A DNA stretch of 64,000 nucleotides. Source: Paracoccus aminophilus JCM 7686 (lineage in GTDB: Bacteria > Pseudomonadota > Alphaproteobacteria > Rhodobacterales > Rhodobacteraceae). Shown here piece after piece: positions 63,533 through 64,000 of this stretch. The stretch spans positions 54,165-118,164 of the forward strand of contig NC_022042.1 of the NCBI RefSeq assembly GCF_000444995.1. Direction: 5' to 3'. The notes under the pieces were generated by a model. The model saw only the letters and a list, made by a program, of their open reading frames with translations, searched no databases and was not told the origin of the DNA. Made by a program: the position numbers and the translations under genes. How positions within the stretch are numbered: the first letter of the stretch is position 1; every line of letters starts with the position of its first letter.

Positions 63533-64000
63533 ATGCGGATCGGAGAGCTTGCAGCACGCAGTGGACTGGCCACGTCCCGGATCCGCTTTTACGAGAGCAT
63601 CGGTCTTTTGCAGGCTGATCGCCGCCCGAACGGCTACCGCAGCTATTCCCGCGACGTTTTGACCATGCTCAATCTGATCGCCTCTGCGCAGAAAGCAGGC
63701 TTCAGTCTGGACGAGATCCGCGCGCTTTTGCCGGGGGATCTGAGCAACTGGCAGCATGAGACGCTGATCGTCGCGCTGCGTGCCAAGGTCGATGAAATCG
63801 CAGCGATGGAGGCCCGCCTTGCGCAAAGCAAAGCCCATCTGCTCGCGATCATCCGCGAAATCGAGGAGAGCCCCGAAGGGGTGGATTGCGCGGAGAATAC
63901 GCAGCGCCTGCTCTCGCAGATCGCGAAAGGCGAGATGGGAACGCCTTCGCTTGGGCGCGATGATCTGAAGGATCGGGGCGCTCGCCGCGCCGCGTCATAG
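63533..64000 (+). CDS. MerR-family transcriptional regulator
   Basis: 155 residues; starts MRIGELAARSGLATSRIRFY then ESIGLLQADRRPNGYRSYS, the MerR winged-helix with its signature tyrosine-glutamate stretch, followed by a dimerisation coiled coil (about 75-115). There is no metal-binding cysteine pair in the usual place; a single cysteine near residue 121 is the only one. It likely senses an organic ligand or electrophile and activates the divergent flavin oxidoreductase. The stop codon is the last three bases of the window. Confidence 0.92.
   Translation: MRIGELAARSGLATSRIRFYESIGLLQADRRPNGYRSYSRDVLTMLNLIASAQKAGFSLDEIRALLPGDLSNWQHETLIVALRAKVDEIAAMEARLAQSKAHLLAIIREIEESPEGVDCAENTQRLLSQIAKGEMGTPSLGRDDLKDRGARRAAS

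Overview
The window is high-GC DNA from an alphaproteobacterium. Dense gene packing with many ATGA/GTGA overlaps, an aapJQMP-type amino-acid transporter, FecI/FecR signalling, and many LysR, GntR and IclR regulators with ABC importers suggest a member of the Rhodobacteraceae, probably Paracoccus-like. The genus is an inference from style, not a proof. No rRNA, tRNA, replication, ribosomal or other housekeeping gene was recognised. The window therefore looks like an accessory catabolic region of a chromosome or a large secondary replicon.

Layout. (1) 0-13 kb: an MFS exporter with its LysR regulator, then a polyamine-type ABC importer (binding protein, ATPase, two permeases), a second LysR and a convincing creatinase. 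The first permease gene is split by a complete 3.7-kb Tn3-family transposon (5652-9346: tnpR, tnpA, perfect 38-bp inverted repeats, 5-bp target duplication ATCAT). Removing it restores an intact 409-codon frame. (2) 13-16.4 kb: a MarR-GNAT fusion protein behind a well-formed promoter/operator, then an ArsR-type regulator divergent from a NIPSNAP / ABM-monooxygenase / TauE-SafE operon. (3) 16.8-28.3 kb: VOC protein, RraA-like aldolase, amidase, GntR regulator, two class I aminotransferases, a second amidase and the AapJQMP amino-acid importer. Near-identical boxes (TTGYTGACAA) recur upstream of the RraA gene, of the GntR gene and, twice, of aapJ, so this looks like one regulon for taking up and breaking down an amide- or amino-acid-like compound. 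(4) 28.5-32.4 kb: a FecI/FecR/TonB-receptor iron-uptake set, followed by a decayed MocR-type aminotransferase remnant, a VapBC-like toxin-antitoxin pair and a CMD-like protein.

(5) 35-58 kb: a large catabolic region. It holds a Cys/Met-metabolism PLP enzyme, a phytoene-desaturase-like FAD enzyme, an IclR regulator, a dipeptide-type ABC importer, a GMC oxidoreductase, an SDR, a GcvT-like methyltransferase, an LrgA/LrgB pair, a monomeric-sarcosine-oxidase-like flavoenzyme, the ATP-dependent hydantoinase pair HyuA/HyuB, a two-domain sulfurtransferase, a DAO-type oxidase, a methylenetetrahydrofolate-reductase-like protein and an EamA transporter. Palindromes of the form TTCCA/TGGAA-ctata occur upstream of the IclR gene, the ABC operon and the GcvT-like gene, with weaker copies elsewhere, suggesting common IclR control. 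The gene content points to breakdown of an N-methylated and/or cyclic-ureide (hydantoin-like) compound with C1 units passed to tetrahydrofolate. The substrate cannot be read from the sequence. (6) 58-64 kb: LysR, HxlR (with its own palindrome), a small secreted protein, two old-yellow-enzyme reductases and a MerR regulator with a textbook 19-bp-spaced MerR promoter.
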